Positions 40,712 through 50,268 of a stretch of 64,000 bases of DNA are shown here, one piece after another; the stretch's first letter is position 1; every line of letters starts with the position of its first letter. Both the position numbers and the translations under genes were made by a program. This stretch comes from Rhodococcoides kyotonense (GTDB lineage Bacteria; Actinomycetota; Actinomycetes; Mycobacteriales; Mycobacteriaceae), in NCBI RefSeq assembly GCF_900188125.1, contig NZ_FZOW01000013.1:1-64000 (forward strand), in the 5' to 3' direction. Under the pieces are notes generated by a model that saw only the letters and a program-made list of their open reading frames with translations, was not told where the DNA came from and did no database searches.

Positions 40712-41259
40712 ACGTCCGCAAGATCATCACCGTCGTCGAGGACATCCTGACCGAAGGCGGACGCCCGGTTTCTCCTGCCTACCGCGTCGCCGTCGTCGCG
40801 GCCGTGATCGACAACCCTTGGGCCGGTCAGGGATTCGTCGAGGACCTGGCACCCGGAATCGACGCGACGGCATCCGATCTGGGTGCGTTGCTGGCTCCTC
40901 GCGTCGTCGAGGCTCTCGGTGCTACCGTCGAGGCCTACGGTAAGGGCGCGATTGTGGGACTGGACGGCGAAATCGAACATGGATCCGCGCTGATCCACAC
41001 GCTCAAGTTCGGTGACCACTTCCGCAAGGCCACATCGGCGACGACGCTGTTGCCCGCGGTGGAGAAGCGCGGCCCGGCCGGAGTGTTGTTCGACATTCCG
41101 CTCAAGCACATCACCGACGCGACCATCCGCTCGCACCACCAGACCGTCGAGGTCAGGATCGCCGACGCGCCGCACCCCGGCGAGATCCTCGTCGCTCTGG
41201 CCGCATCGTCCGCAGGCCGCCCGCAGCAGCGTCTGGCCGCATTGTCCACCGAGCAGTAA
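40708..41259 (+). CDS. DUF1185 (amino acid synthesis family) protein, copy 2
   Basis: 183 residues, paralogous to the preceding protein: VVEDILTEGGRPV, AAVIDNPWAGQG, EAYGKGAIVGLDGEIEHGSALIHT and RSHHQTVEVRIADAPH. The two probably form a hetero-oligomer, since both keep the same motifs and are translationally coupled. His in EHG and SHHQTV are invariant between the copies and are candidates for catalysis or metal binding. The call is firm as a family; function is unknown. Confidence 0.87.
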   Translation: MNVRKIITVVEDILTEGGRPVSPAYRVAVVAAVIDNPWAGQGFVEDLAPGIDATASDLGALLAPRVVEALGATVEAYGKGAIVGLDGEIEHGSALIHTLKFGDHFRKATSATTLLPAVEKRGPAGVLFDIPLKHITDATIRSHHQTVEVRIADAPHPGEILVALAASSAGRPQQRLAALSTEQ

Positions 41260-41269
41260 GGCGTTTCTC

Positions 41270-41998
41270 GTGACACCGACAGTGGTACTGCTTCACGGTG
41301 TCGGACTCGACCACCGGATGTGGGAGCCCGTCACCGAGATCTTGGGCGACGGCTACGACGTCGTCACGCCTGATCTTCTCGGTCACGGCGACGAGGCTCC
41401 CGCGCCGGAGGGAACAACGCTCGACGACCTGGTCGACGCGGTCCTCGGGCGAATTCCCGACGGCGCGCACGTGGTCGGCTTCTCGCTCGGAGCGCTTGTG
41501 GCGCAAAGGATTGCGCTTCGCTTTCCGGATCGGGTGGCTTCTCTGACGTCGGTGGCGTCGGTGTGCAGACGGACCGAATCCGAACGTGCGTCGGTGCTTG
41601 CGCGCTACGAGGTCGCGAAAAGTGACTATCGTGCGAGCATCGACGCGTCGGTCGCGCGGTGGTACGACGGTTCGGACTTGCCGCGGAAGTGGGTCGACTG
41701 GACGCGAGAGACGTTGGAAGGCAACGACGTCGACTCGTTCCTGAACTGCTACCGCGTGTTCGCGACCGGCGACGCGGAGGTCGGTCCTCATCTGGGCGAC
41801 ATTGCCGTGCCCGCACTTGCGGTGACGGGCGCTGCGGACCCGGGTTCGACGCCGGAGATGACGTCTCGTCTCGAGGCCGCTGTTCCAGGGTGTCGTGCGG
41901 TGATCGTCGACGGAGCTCGCCACATGCTTCCGGTCGAACGTCCAACCGAATTAGCAACAGTCATAGTCGAGTTCATCGGAGGTCTCATCCATGTCTGA
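41270..41998 (+). CDS. Alpha/beta hydrolase
   Basis: 242 residues from GTG 41270, with TAAGG upstream. Oxyanion region LLHGVGLDHRMW, nucleophile elbow GFSLGALVA, acid in VTGAADPGSTPE and His in DGARHMLPVE complete a catalytic triad. It resembles RutD/PcaD-type hydrolases that act on carbamates, lactones or amides. It overlaps the ALDH gene by eight bases, so both are made together. Confidence 0.9.
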   Translation: MTPTVVLLHGVGLDHRMWEPVTEILGDGYDVVTPDLLGHGDEAPAPEGTTLDDLVDAVLGRIPDGAHVVGFSLGALVAQRIALRFPDRVASLTSVASVCRRTESERASVLARYEVAKSDYRASIDASVARWYDGSDLPRKWVDWTRETLEGNDVDSFLNCYRVFATGDAEVGPHLGDIAVPALAVTGAADPGSTPEMTSRLEAAVPGCRAVIVDGARHMLPVERPTELATVIVEFIGGLIHV

Positions 41999-43472
41999 GC
42001 TGCACCACTTCATCGGTGGTAAGCCTGTTGCGCCGTCGTCGGGCGAGTACTTCCCGAGTATCAACCCGGCGAACCGTGAGGTTCTGTACCACGCGGCGCG
42101 CGGAAATGCCGAGGACGTCGACCGCGCGGTGACCGCCGCCCGAGCTGCGTTCGAGGAGCCGTCGTGGCGTGATATGAGCAACACCGCCCGTGGACGTCTG
42201 CTGCGTCGTCTCGGAGATCTGGTGGGGGAGAACGCCGAAGAGTTGGCGCGGCTCGAGGTGCTCGACAACGGAAAGCTGTTGCGCGAGATGCGCGGTCAGC
42301 TGGCCTCCGTGCCCGAATACTATTACTACTACGCAGGTTTGGCCGACAAGATCCAGGGCGACGTGATTCCGACGTCGGACAAGCGAGTCCTGAACTACAC
42401 GACGCGCGAACCCCTCGGCGTCGTCGGCGCGATCACGCCGTGGAATTCGCCGCTGACGCTCACGACGAGCAAGCTGGCGCCCGCATTGTGTGCGGGCAAC
42501 ACCATAGTCATCAAGCCGTCGGAGTACACGTCGCGCTCTGCGTTGCGTTTGGCGGAATTGGCGTCCGAAGCCGGATTCCCCGACGGCACAGTCAATGTCG
42601 TCACCGGATTCGGTGCCGAAGCGGGCCAGGCGTTGGTCGATCACCGCAGTCTCGCGAAGATCTCGTTCACCGGTAGTACCGGGACGGGTTCGCGCATCGC
42701 GGCAGCGACGGCAAGCCGGTTCATCGGATCGACACTCGAACTCGGTGGCAAGTCACCCAACATCGTCTTCGGTGACGCCGATGTCGCCAATGCGGCGATG
42801 GGCGTCGTCGCCGGAATCTTCGCTGCCGCAGGACAAACGTGCATCGCAGGTAGTCGCGTGTTCGCGCACGCGTCGGTCTACGACGAGTTGTTGGAACGCG
42901 TCAGCGAACGCGCACGGACCATCAAGATCGGCGACCCGCTGCTCGACGACACCGAGTTGGGTCCGCTGGCATTCGAGAGTCAGCACGAGAAGGTCGCAGG
43001 CTACGTCGATCTCGGGCGCAGCGAGGGTGCACGCGTCGTCACCGGTGGCCACGCGTCCGACGGCGGTGGACTCGGCGGGTTCTTCTACGAGCCGACCGTG
43101 CTGGTCGACGTCGACAACGACATGCGCGTCGTCCGCGAGGAGATCTTCGGACCTGTTGCGGCAGTGATGAAGTTCGAGTCCGAGGACGAGGTCGTCGCCC
43201 TGGCGAACGACACCGAATTCGGTCTCGCAGCAGGTGTCTGGACGAAGGACCTGTCGCGCGCACACCGGATGGCGTCGCGACTCGATGCAGGCACCGTTTG
43301 GGTCAACACCTACCGCGCGATGTCGCCGATGTCGCCGCGCCAAGGATTCAAGAGCAGTGGCGTCGGCGTCGAACACGGCACCGAGACCATCCGCGAGTAC
43401 ACCCGTTTGAAGAGCGTGTGGATCAACACGAACGAGGACCCCGTAGCGGATCCCTTCGTCATGCGCAGCTGA
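41991..43472 (+). CDS. Aldehyde dehydrogenase
   Basis: 493 residues. Catalytic Cys284 lies in AAGQTCIAGSR and the general base Glu250 in LELGGKSPNIV. Other conserved pieces are ITPWNSPL, the KPSEYT lysine and a GSTGTGSRI nucleotide loop. It should oxidise an aldehyde to an acid with NAD(P)+, perhaps the aldehyde formed by ring cleavage. It lies between the hydrolase and the LLM monooxygenase genes. Confidence 0.95.
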   Translation: MSELHHFIGGKPVAPSSGEYFPSINPANREVLYHAARGNAEDVDRAVTAARAAFEEPSWRDMSNTARGRLLRRLGDLVGENAEELARLEVLDNGKLLREMRGQLASVPEYYYYYAGLADKIQGDVIPTSDKRVLNYTTREPLGVVGAITPWNSPLTLTTSKLAPALCAGNTIVIKPSEYTSRSALRLAELASEAGFPDGTVNVVTGFGAEAGQALVDHRSLAKISFTGSTGTGSRIAAATASRFIGSTLELGGKSPNIVFGDADVANAAMGVVAGIFAAAGQTCIAGSRVFAHASVYDELLERVSERARTIKIGDPLLDDTELGPLAFESQHEKVAGYVDLGRSEGARVVTGGHASDGGGLGGFFYEPTVLVDVDNDMRVVREEIFGPVAAVMKFESEDEVVALANDTEFGLAAGVWTKDLSRAHRMASRLDAGTVWVNTYRAMSPMSPRQGFKSSGVGVEHGTETIREYTRLKSVWINTNEDPVADPFVMRS

Positions 43473-43492
43473 GTTCGAGGAAAGGAAATCAC

Positions 43493-44536
43493 ATGAGGTT
43501 CTCACTGTTCGCGCACATGGAGCGCTGGGACGAAAGCGTCGGCCACCGAGAGCTTTTCGAGAATCTGGCCGAGCTGACCACGATCGCCGAAGCGGGCGGA
43601 TTCGAGACCGTCTGGATCGGCGAACATCATGCGATGGAATACGTCATCTCGCCGAGTCCGATGCCGTTGCTCGCCTACCTGGCGGGACAGACGTCGACGA
43701 TCCGGCTCGGTGCCGGAACCATCATCGCGCCGTTCTGGAACCCCATTCGCGTTGCAGGTGAATGCGCGTTGCTCGACGTGATCAGCAACGGTCGTGCCGA
43801 GATCGGATTGGCGCGTGGCGCTTACCAATTCGAGTTCGACCGTCTCGCCGACGGCCTGCCTGCAGCCGACGGTGGCAAGCACCTACGCGAGCTCGTGCCC
43901 GCCGTCCGTGCATTGTGGCAGGGCGACTACGCGCACGACGGCGAGATCTGGAGCTTCCCGACGTCGACCAGCGTGCCGAAGCCCGTGCAGAGGCCGACGC
44001 CGCCGATGTGGGTTGCGGCGCGCGACCCGTCGTCGCACGATTTTGCCGTCGCCAACGGTTGTAATGTCATGGTGACGCCGCTGATGAAGGGCGACGAGGA
44101 GGTCGAAGACCTCAAGAACAAATTCGAGACCGCCGTCGACGCGCACCCCGAGGTGGATCGGCCGGAGATCATGGTGCTGCGGCACACGTACGTGCATCCG
44201 GTGTCCGACCCGGACGGGTGGCGGCCCGCTGCCGACGGAATCCAGAAGTACTACCGCACGTTCGACGCCTGGTTCGGCAACAAGACCGAGACCGTCAACG
44301 GTTTCAAGGAGCCGAGCCCGGAGTCGAAGTTCGCCGAGCGGCCCGAGTTCACGCCGGACTCGCTGCACAAGACCGCGATGATCGGTACACCCGAGGAAAT
44401 CGTCGAGCGTCTGAAGCACTACGAAGCTCTCGGCATCGACGAGTTCAGCTACTGGACCGACAACACCCTCACCCACGAGCAGAAGCGCGCGTCGCTGAAG
44501 CTGTTCATCGACGAGGTTGTTCCGGCGTTCAAGTAG
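43493..44536 (+). CDS. LLM class flavin-dependent oxidoreductase
   Basis: 347 residues from ATG 43493, with AGGAAAGGAAA upstream. Bacterial luciferase-like TIM barrel: FETVWIGEHHAMEY, IRLGAGTIIAPFWNPIRVA, EIGLARGAYQFEFDR, and MIGTPEEIVERL near the end. It uses reduced FMN and oxygen, so it needs the flavin reductase encoded at 37401-37904. Relatives open pyrimidine or pyridine rings or oxidise sulfonates and aldehydes. It is the terminal gene of the plus-strand operon; a family B palindrome follows its stop. Confidence 0.92.
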   Translation: MRFSLFAHMERWDESVGHRELFENLAELTTIAEAGGFETVWIGEHHAMEYVISPSPMPLLAYLAGQTSTIRLGAGTIIAPFWNPIRVAGECALLDVISNGRAEIGLARGAYQFEFDRLADGLPAADGGKHLRELVPAVRALWQGDYAHDGEIWSFPTSTSVPKPVQRPTPPMWVAARDPSSHDFAVANGCNVMVTPLMKGDEEVEDLKNKFETAVDAHPEVDRPEIMVLRHTYVHPVSDPDGWRPAADGIQKYYRTFDAWFGNKTETVNGFKEPSPESKFAERPEFTPDSLHKTAMIGTPEEIVERLKHYEALGIDEFSYWTDNTLTHEQKRASLKLFIDEVVPAFK

Positions 44537-44548
44537 GCGCCTCCGTCG

Positions 44549-44594
44549 CATGTGCATGGAAATACATAGAGCGCTATGTATTTCCATGCACATG
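44549..44594. repeat. 46-bp perfect palindrome, family B (copy 4)
   Basis: Two perfect 21-base arms (44549-44569 and 44574-44594), containing TGCATGGAAATACATAG, around the four-base loop AGCG. It lies 12 bases after the LLM stop and seven bases before the stop of the convergent binding-protein gene, so it probably terminates both. Nearly the same element occurs at 52699-52742. Confidence 0.92.
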
Positions 44595-44601
44595 GGGTGG
44601 G

Positions 44602-45855
44602 TCAGTTGAGCTCGGTGGCCCAGTCGTACGTCTCCAGGAACGGATCCGGTTCGATCGGTGCCGGTGACTCCCATACTTGGTAGATCAGTCCGTCGGGCCG
44701 GACCTCGCCGATTCGTGCGGTCTTGGTGACATGGTGGTTGTCGCCATCGACGACGACGTCACCTTCGGGCGCCGCGAAACTGACGCCGTCGGCCGCGGCC
44801 TGGATCGCGCCGACGTCGAACGAACCGGCCTTCTCTGCCATCGCTTTCCACAGGTGCACAGCCGTGTATGCCGATTCCATCGGATCCGAAGTCACTCGGG
44901 CGTCCCCATAGGCGCTCTTGAAATCCGACACGAACGTCGTGTTGTCCGGTGTGTCGAGGGTCTGGTAGTAATTCCACGCCGACCACTGGCCCGCGATGTT
45001 CTCGACACCGATACCGGCCACTTCTTCCTCACCGACGCACATCGACATCACCGGCATGTCCGCAGCAGTGAGACCTGCATTGGTGTACTCACGGAAGAAC
45101 GCGACCAGGGAATCGCCCACGACCACGTTGAACACCGCATCAGCGTCCGCTGCACGCATCTTGTTGACGATCGTCGAGAAGTCCGTAGACCCGAGCGGGG
45201 TGTAGTCCTCACCCTTGATCTCGATGCCGTTCTCGGCGGCGTACGCCTTGACGATTGCGTTGGACGTGCGCGGGAAGACATAGTCGCTACCGACGAGGTA
45301 CAGCGACTTGACGCCTTGTTCCTTCAGGTAGTCGAGCGATGGGATGATCTGCTGGTTGGTCGTTGCGCCGGTGTAGAAGATGTTGTCCGACGCCTCCAGT
45401 CCTTCGTATTGCTGGCCGTAGTACAACAGCGCATTGTTGTCCTCGAACACCGGCAGCATCGCTTTGCGACTCGCCGAGGTGTAGCCGCCGAACACCGCCG
45501 CGACACAGTCGTTGCTGATCAGCTTCTGCGCTTTCTCTGCGAACACGGTCGGCTCCGACGCACCGTCTTCGGCGAGCAGATCCAGTTGCTTACCGAGTAC
45601 GCCGCCGGACGCGTTGATCTCGTCGACGGCCATCGTGATGGCGTCGCGGATCACGGTCTCGTTGATCGCTGTCGGACCCGACAGCGAATTGATGGCGCCG
45701 ACTTTGATGCTGCTGCCGGACGTATCGACGCAGCTCGGCGCCGCCGTGCCGGAGGTCGAGGTGTCGTCGCCTGCCCTGCTTCCGCATGAGGTGACGATCA
45801 GTGTGACGCCGAGCAGCAGTGCAGTCGCTGCCGTGCGATGTGAGATGCGTTTCAT
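44602..45855 (-). CDS. Urea/short-chain amide-type ABC binding lipoprotein (UrtA/FmdD-like), orphan
   Basis: 417 residues from ATG 45855. The signal peptide ends in the lipobox VTSCG. The mature protein is a type I periplasmic binding fold of the UrtA/FmdD group: GAINSLSGPTAINET, INASGGVLGKQLD, VFGGYTSASRKAMLPVFE, LLYYGQQYEG and LVGSDYVFPRTSNAIV. It is the last gene of the urease operon, but no urtB-E permease or ATPase genes accompany it. It may serve a transporter encoded elsewhere or act as a sensor. Confidence 0.9.
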   Translation of the reverse strand: MKRISHRTAATALLLGVTLIVTSCGSRAGDDTSTSGTAAPSCVDTSGSSIKVGAINSLSGPTAINETVIRDAITMAVDEINASGGVLGKQLDLLAEDGASEPTVFAEKAQKLISNDCVAAVFGGYTSASRKAMLPVFEDNNALLYYGQQYEGLEASDNIFYTGATTNQQIIPSLDYLKEQGVKSLYLVGSDYVFPRTSNAIVKAYAAENGIEIKGEDYTPLGSTDFSTIVNKMRAADADAVFNVVVGDSLVAFFREYTNAGLTAADMPVMSMCVGEEEVAGIGVENIAGQWSAWNYYQTLDTPDNTTFVSDFKSAYGDARVTSDPMESAYTAVHLWKAMAEKAGSFDVGAIQAAADGVSFAAPEGDVVVDGDNHHVTKTARIGEVRPDGLIYQVWESPAPIEPDPFLETYDWATELN

Positions 45856-45872
45856 GACAGTGCCTTTCCAGA

Positions 45873-46562
45873 TCAGGTTGTGAAGAGCCTCGATGAGTTG
45901 GTTTCGTGCTGCATGGCATAGATGTCGAGTTCTGGGGCGAAAGCCATGGCGTCGTCCCAGTCGGTTCTGATCGCGCGTTCGGCGCAGGTTTCGAGAAAGT
46001 AGCGGTCGTCGAACAGCTGCTGTTGCACCCACATCGGGCCTGCGCGCCCGAGACGGACTGCAGCAGAGAGCAATCCGGAGTAGGACGACCTCACGAAGCC
46101 CAGGACTGCCAGATGTCTGTCGATGCCGAGGCGCCGATGCACGATGCCCTCGACGACCGCCTGGTTTCCAGGTGCCTGGCTGGCGAGGACATGAGTGAGG
46201 TAGTCCGACGACGACGTAGGGGAGAGAACCCGCTGGGCGACCAGAGCCAGTTGTCGCCCGCACGCTGTGGACGACAGACGGCCTGACTCCGACAGTTTGT
46301 GAGCGGAGAGAGCTCGGTCGAGCACCAGAGAGTCATCGAGATGGTCGTGAGTCCACGCCCATGCCAGCGCGACGGCATCGAGCGTGGTCACCGACTCGGA
46401 GACGTACGCCTGAGCCACCGTAGCAATGTCGCGTTCTCGCGCCCCAGGGTTGCCTGCGAGCCATGCCTCGAGTCCGTTGGAGTGAACGAACCTTCCCGAT
46501 GGAAATGCGCTGTCGCACAGCTGGATCCAGTTGAGGAAGGTGATGGCCTGTGTGTCAGTCAT
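45873..46562 (-). CDS. ureF: Urease accessory protein UreF
   Basis: 229 residues. UreF features: LNWIQLCDSAFPSGRFVHSNGLE near the start (compare the usual LLQLxDSxFPxGxFxHSxGLE), LSPTSSSDY, and a C-terminal LDIYAMQHETNSSRLF containing the conserved RLF end. UreF acts with UreD and UreG as the gatekeeper of nickel insertion and lysine carbamylation. Its start overlaps the ureE end by eight bases. Confidence 0.92.
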   Translation of the reverse strand: MTDTQAITFLNWIQLCDSAFPSGRFVHSNGLEAWLAGNPGARERDIATVAQAYVSESVTTLDAVALAWAWTHDHLDDSLVLDRALSAHKLSESGRLSSTACGRQLALVAQRVLSPTSSSDYLTHVLASQAPGNQAVVEGIVHRRLGIDRHLAVLGFVRSSYSGLLSAAVRLGRAGPMWVQQQLFDDRYFLETCAERAIRTDWDDAMAFAPELDIYAMQHETNSSRLFTT

Positions 46563-47049
46563 GACTGTGGCCGTGGTGATGATCGGCCGACGTGTTGGAC
46601 CATCCGTTGAGCGCCAGCGCGACTTGCGACACCTGACCTGTCACGTGCAGTGCCCTCAATGTAGCTTCGGCTGTCTCGGGGCCGGTCATCAAGGGCGTCG
46701 CGACGCGATCGACCGTCACATCGAGTGGCGCGTGTTGATTTCCCAGGAGGTAACCCAGAAGCAATGCACGTCGGACTGCGTCGGTGCCGACGTTGTCTGC
46801 GAACTCGACGACGATGGCATCCTCCGCGGGCCGCTCGACTGCGACGATGGTCTCGCCGTCGTCCCACAGCACTGTGTCCGCGGCCAGGAATGACCCACGT
46901 GGGAGCTGCAGGGCGAGCTCGCGGTCGGCTGCCGTGCGCACGAGTTGGCGGTGTTTCTTGGCGTCGCCCCATGGAATACGAACTGGGTCGACGACCCGGC
47001 CGCGGTACCTCTCGTCCGTGCGTGAGCCGAGAATTTCTGTTGTTTCCAT
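46555..47049 (-). CDS. ureE: Urease accessory protein UreE
   Basis: 164 residues. The N-terminal domain contains RVPWG-like VRIPWGDAKKHRQLVRT and LPRGSFLAADTVLW. The C-terminal metal-binding domain has YLLGNQHAPLD, where the HxP/H motif of UreE sits, and ends in a His-rich tail (DHHHGHSHD) that should bind nickel. It is a nickel chaperone for the apo-enzyme. The gene overlaps ureF and follows ureD by one base. Confidence 0.93.
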   Translation of the reverse strand: METTEILGSRTDERYRGRVVDPVRIPWGDAKKHRQLVRTAADRELALQLPRGSFLAADTVLWDDGETIVAVERPAEDAIVVEFADNVGTDAVRRALLLGYLLGNQHAPLDVTVDRVATPLMTGPETAEATLRALHVTGQVSQVALALNGWSNTSADHHHGHSHD

Positions 47050-47050
47050 G

Positions 47051-47890
47051 TCACATCCTGGGTGTCAGAGGGGAGCGGCCGAGAAGGACACGTCGGGCGA
47101 CGTCCCACAGTGCGTGGGTGGTCGCCTGCGTCGTCGGGGCTCGGTCGGTGAGAAATCGCGCCGAGACTCCGATCGAGTTCGGCAGCATGCTCGCCGCGCC
47201 CACGACATCGAGAGACTCGCGCAGAACGAAATTGAATTCTTTCTTCAGATAGTCGAGATCCCGTTGTGGAGCGACGACGAGGAAGCTCGAGTAATAGTTC
47301 CGGGACGCGACCGCGCCCAATCCTGTCGGTCGAGTACCGGGCTCGAGACGGACATTGTCCACGGCTTGGAGGGTGCCGTCGATCTCGATCGCCGTCCGTG
47401 ACTTGTAGGCATCGTACAGAAACCGTTCGCCATGGCCGATTCGGCCGGACGCAACGGATTCGGATCCGATGAACACCGAGTCGCCTGTCATGTCGATCGT
47501 GGTGGACTGCGTGAACCGTGAATGTGCGTGCGGGATAGCAACCTTCGGGAAGTGCTCGACGAGGCTGCCGTCGGACAAGGTGAAGCGGTAGTCGTGTGTC
47601 GACAACTCGTCTCCGGCGTAGATCTGCGTTGCCGACTGTGCTGTCAGATGCAGTCGGCAACCTGTCCCAACGCCGATGTCAGTCCGAATCCGGTCACGTG
47701 GGAAAGCCCCACCCGTGGGATTCTGTACGCACAGAAACGCCATCCCCGGATCTTCGGAATCCAAGTACATGGGGACCGTGATGCGTTGCGGGAAACGCTG
47801 TTCGAGCTTCGCTATCCGCGTTCGATTGTTGCGGCCACACACCACATCGATGGCGAGTTTACCCTCGACAGTGGGCGCGGCCGCGGTCAC
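47051..47890 (-). CDS. ureD: Urease accessory protein UreD
   Basis: 279 residues. UreD pattern: [42 protein letters not shown] with the GG-D-x metal-conduit region, [13 protein letters not shown], and [12 protein letters not shown]. It is the scaffold that binds the apo-enzyme and receives nickel through UreF/UreG. The start overlaps the ureG stop by four bases. Sequence is at the divergent end of the family, as is UreC. Confidence 0.88.
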   Translation of the reverse strand: MTAAAPTVEGKLAIDVVCGRNNRTRIAKLEQRFPQRITVPMYLDSEDPGMAFLCVQNPTGGAFPRDRIRTDIGVGTGCRLHLTAQSATQIYAGDELSTHDYRFTLSDGSLVEHFPKVAIPHAHSRFTQSTTIDMTGDSVFIGSESVASGRIGHGERFLYDAYKSRTAIEIDGTLQAVDNVRLEPGTRPTGLGAVASRNYYSSFLVVAPQRDLDYLKKEFNFVLRESLDVVGAASMLPNSIGVSARFLTDRAPTTQATTHALWDVARRVLLGRSPLTPRM

Positions 47891-48510
47891 GCGGGGACAT
47901 TCGGTGTCAACATCGCACCGCGTACGACGGCGTCGAAGACCTCGTCGAGGCCGGAGCCGTTTCGCAGGTCGGTGAAGATCGTTGGACGGTCGGGGCGAGC
48001 CACGGCACAGTCGCTGCGCATACGGTCCAGGTCGGCGCCGACCATCGGTGCGAGGTCGATCTTGTTCACTACCAACAGATCTGCCTGGAGTAGGCCAATT
48101 CCTTTCTTGCGGGGAATGTCGTCGCCCGCAGCAGTGTCGATGACGAAGATCCAGTAGTCGACAAGATCCGACGTGAACGTTGCGGCAAGGTTGTCGCCGC
48201 CGGACTCGATCAGCACCAACGACAGTTCGGGGTAAGTCTTCTGCAGCGTCATCACTGCACTGAGGTTGGCCGACGGATCCTCTCGGATAGCGGTGTGAGG
48301 GCAGGCGCCGGTTTCGACCCCTGCGACGCGTGCGGGATCGATCAATCCGCTGCGGCGTACTCGTTGCGCGTCTTCGTCGGTGACGAGATCGTTGGTGATC
48401 ACGGCCGTGTCGATACCGGCTGCCGTGAGCATCGGCAGCAGACGTTCGACGAGCCGGGTCTTTCCGGATCCGACTGGCCCGCCGATACCGATTCGGGTTG
48501 GTTCGTGCAT
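47887..48510 (-). CDS. ureG: Urease accessory GTPase UreG
   Basis: 207 residues from ATG 48510, with AGGAGGACGACGC upstream. P-loop [17 protein letters not shown], the metal-binding Cys-Pro-His in [32 protein letters not shown] and VNKIDLAP are all canonical. It hydrolyses GTP to drive nickel delivery. Its place directly after ureC, ahead of ureD-E-F, differs from the common ureABC-E-F-G-D order. Confidence 0.95.
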   Translation of the reverse strand: MHEPTRIGIGGPVGSGKTRLVERLLPMLTAAGIDTAVITNDLVTDEDAQRVRRSGLIDPARVAGVETGACPHTAIREDPSANLSAVMTLQKTYPELSLVLIESGGDNLAATFTSDLVDYWIFVIDTAAGDDIPRKKGIGLLQADLLVVNKIDLAPMVGADLDRMRSDCAVARPDRPTIFTDLRNGSGLDEVFDAVVRGAMLTPNVPA

Positions 48511-48523
48511 GTGCGTCGTCCTC

Positions 48524-50239
48524 CTATTTGATCGTGTAGCGGCGGCCCAGAGGGACACGCGTCATGGGCTGGCTGGTGCATACTTCGCCGTCGACCTCGA
48601 CTCGATAGGTGTCGGGGTCGATGGAGATCGAGGGCAGGTAGTCGTTGTGCAGCAGAGACGATTTGCTCAGTGACCGTGCGCCGATGCAGGGGACGAGCGG
48701 AGTATCGAGTCCGAGGCGGTCACCGAGGCCATCGGCGATCGCTGCCTGTGCCACGAAGTTGACCGAGACGTCCGACGGTGTCTTACCGAATGCTGCCCAT
48801 TGTGGGCGGTACTTCAGCGGCTCGCAGGTCATCAGTGACGCGTTCGATTCGCCCATGACCGACCATGCGGGAAACCCTCCTTTGAACACGACTTCGGGAC
48901 GAATGCCGAAGAATTTCGGGTCCCACAGCACGATGTCGGCCATCTTGCCGGGTTCGAGTGAACCGACCGTGTGATCGATGCCGAACATGCGTGCTGGGTT
49001 GATGGTGATCTTGGCGAGGTAACGCAGGATTCGTGCATTGTCGGCGCCAGTGCCGACATCGGCGGTCAAAGGGCCGCGAGTTGCCCGCATATGAGATGCC
49101 AACTGCCATGTGCGAGCGATGGTTTCACCGATTCTCCCCATGCCCTGGGAATCCGATCCCATTGCCGAGATGGCACCCATGTCGTGCAGAACATCCTCTG
49201 CTGCAATGGTTTCGCGGCGGATTCGTGATTCGGCGAACGCGACGTCCTCGGGAATTCGTGGATTCAGATGGTGGCATACCATCACCATGTCGAGATGCTC
49301 GTCGAATGTGTTGCGGGTATAAGGATTCGTGGGATTGGTCGACGACGGTAGGCAGTTGCTCTCGCCGACGACGCGCATGACGTCCGGCGCGTGGCCCCCG
49401 CCTGCGCCTTCGGCGTGATACGTGTGGATGACGCGTCCGGCGATGGCGCGCATCGTGTCCTCGAAGAACCCTCCTTCGTTGAGGGTGTCACTGTGAATCT
49501 GTATTTGCAGATCGAGTTCGTCACCAGCGTCGAGCGATGCACGGATCGCGGCCGCGGTGGCGCCCCAGTCCTCATGGATCTTGAATCCGATCGCACCGGC
49601 AAGGCCCTGCTCGACGATCGGCGCTGGATCTGCGGCGCTTCCGTTGCCGAGGAATCCGAAGTTCATCGGGAACGCCTCGACCGAGCGCATCATGCGTGCG
49701 AGATTGTTCGGACCCGAGCTGGTGATGCCGACAGTGACCGGACCGAGGCCGCCGCCGATCATCGTCGTGATGCCGCTGGAGATCGCTTCCTCGACAAGTC
49801 CGGCACTGTCGAAATGCACGTGTACGTCGATGGCTCCGGCTGTGGCGATCATGCCTTCACCGGATCGAACGTCGGTACCGGCGCCGATGATCAGATTCGG
49901 ATCGACACCGTCCATCAATCGTGGGTTGCCGGCGTTGCCAACCCCGGCAATGACGCCGTCCTTGATCCCTATGTCGGCCTTGCGAATTCCGAGTACCGCG
50001 TCCATGACGAGGACGTTCGTGATGACGAAGTCGAGCGCACCGTCCTCGTTGGTGATCGAATTGTGAACGGCCATGCCCTCGCGCATGGTCTTACCGCCGC
50101 CGAAAACTGCTTCGTCGCCGTAGACGGTGTCGTCGCGCTCGACCTTCGCTATGAGGTCGGTATCGGCAAGCCGAATTCTGTCGCCGACAGTGGGGCCGAA
50201 CAGCTCGGCATAGTGGCGTCGAGAAATGCGGAGCGCCAT
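48524..50239 (-). CDS. ureC: Urease alpha subunit UreC, divergent type
   Basis: 571 residues from ATG 50239, with GAAGGAGG upstream. All nickel and catalytic residues are in place: His140 and His142 (DVHVHF), carbamylated Lys220 and His222 (FKIHEDWG), His249 ([10 protein letters not shown]), His275 ([13 protein letters not shown]), flap Cys322/His323 (MVCHHLNP) and Asp363 ([10 protein letters not shown]). The loop after HVHF reads DSAGLVEEA instead of the classical ICPQQ type, and the GTHATTCTPGPW-type segment is replaced by [12 protein letters not shown] and is three residues shorter. It may be a true urease of a separate clade or hydrolyse a substituted urea. Confidence 0.93.
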   Translation of the reverse strand: MALRISRRHYAELFGPTVGDRIRLADTDLIAKVERDDTVYGDEAVFGGGKTMREGMAVHNSITNEDGALDFVITNVLVMDAVLGIRKADIGIKDGVIAGVGNAGNPRLMDGVDPNLIIGAGTDVRSGEGMIATAGAIDVHVHFDSAGLVEEAISSGITTMIGGGLGPVTVGITSSGPNNLARMMRSVEAFPMNFGFLGNGSAADPAPIVEQGLAGAIGFKIHEDWGATAAAIRASLDAGDELDLQIQIHSDTLNEGGFFEDTMRAIAGRVIHTYHAEGAGGGHAPDVMRVVGESNCLPSSTNPTNPYTRNTFDEHLDMVMVCHHLNPRIPEDVAFAESRIRRETIAAEDVLHDMGAISAMGSDSQGMGRIGETIARTWQLASHMRATRGPLTADVGTGADNARILRYLAKITINPARMFGIDHTVGSLEPGKMADIVLWDPKFFGIRPEVVFKGGFPAWSVMGESNASLMTCEPLKYRPQWAAFGKTPSDVSVNFVAQAAIADGLGDRLGLDTPLVPCIGARSLSKSSLLHNDYLPSISIDPDTYRVEVDGEVCTSQPMTRVPLGRRYTIK

Positions 50240-50268
50240 CGGGCCTCCTTCGTGATTCGTGTTGGGTG

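Noticed and set aside
41012-41269. Upstream extension of the alpha/beta hydrolase frame
   Set aside because: It overlaps the DUF1185 gene in another frame, with shadow-type Arg/Ser composition. GTG 41270 has a ribosome binding site and the hydrolase fold begins there.
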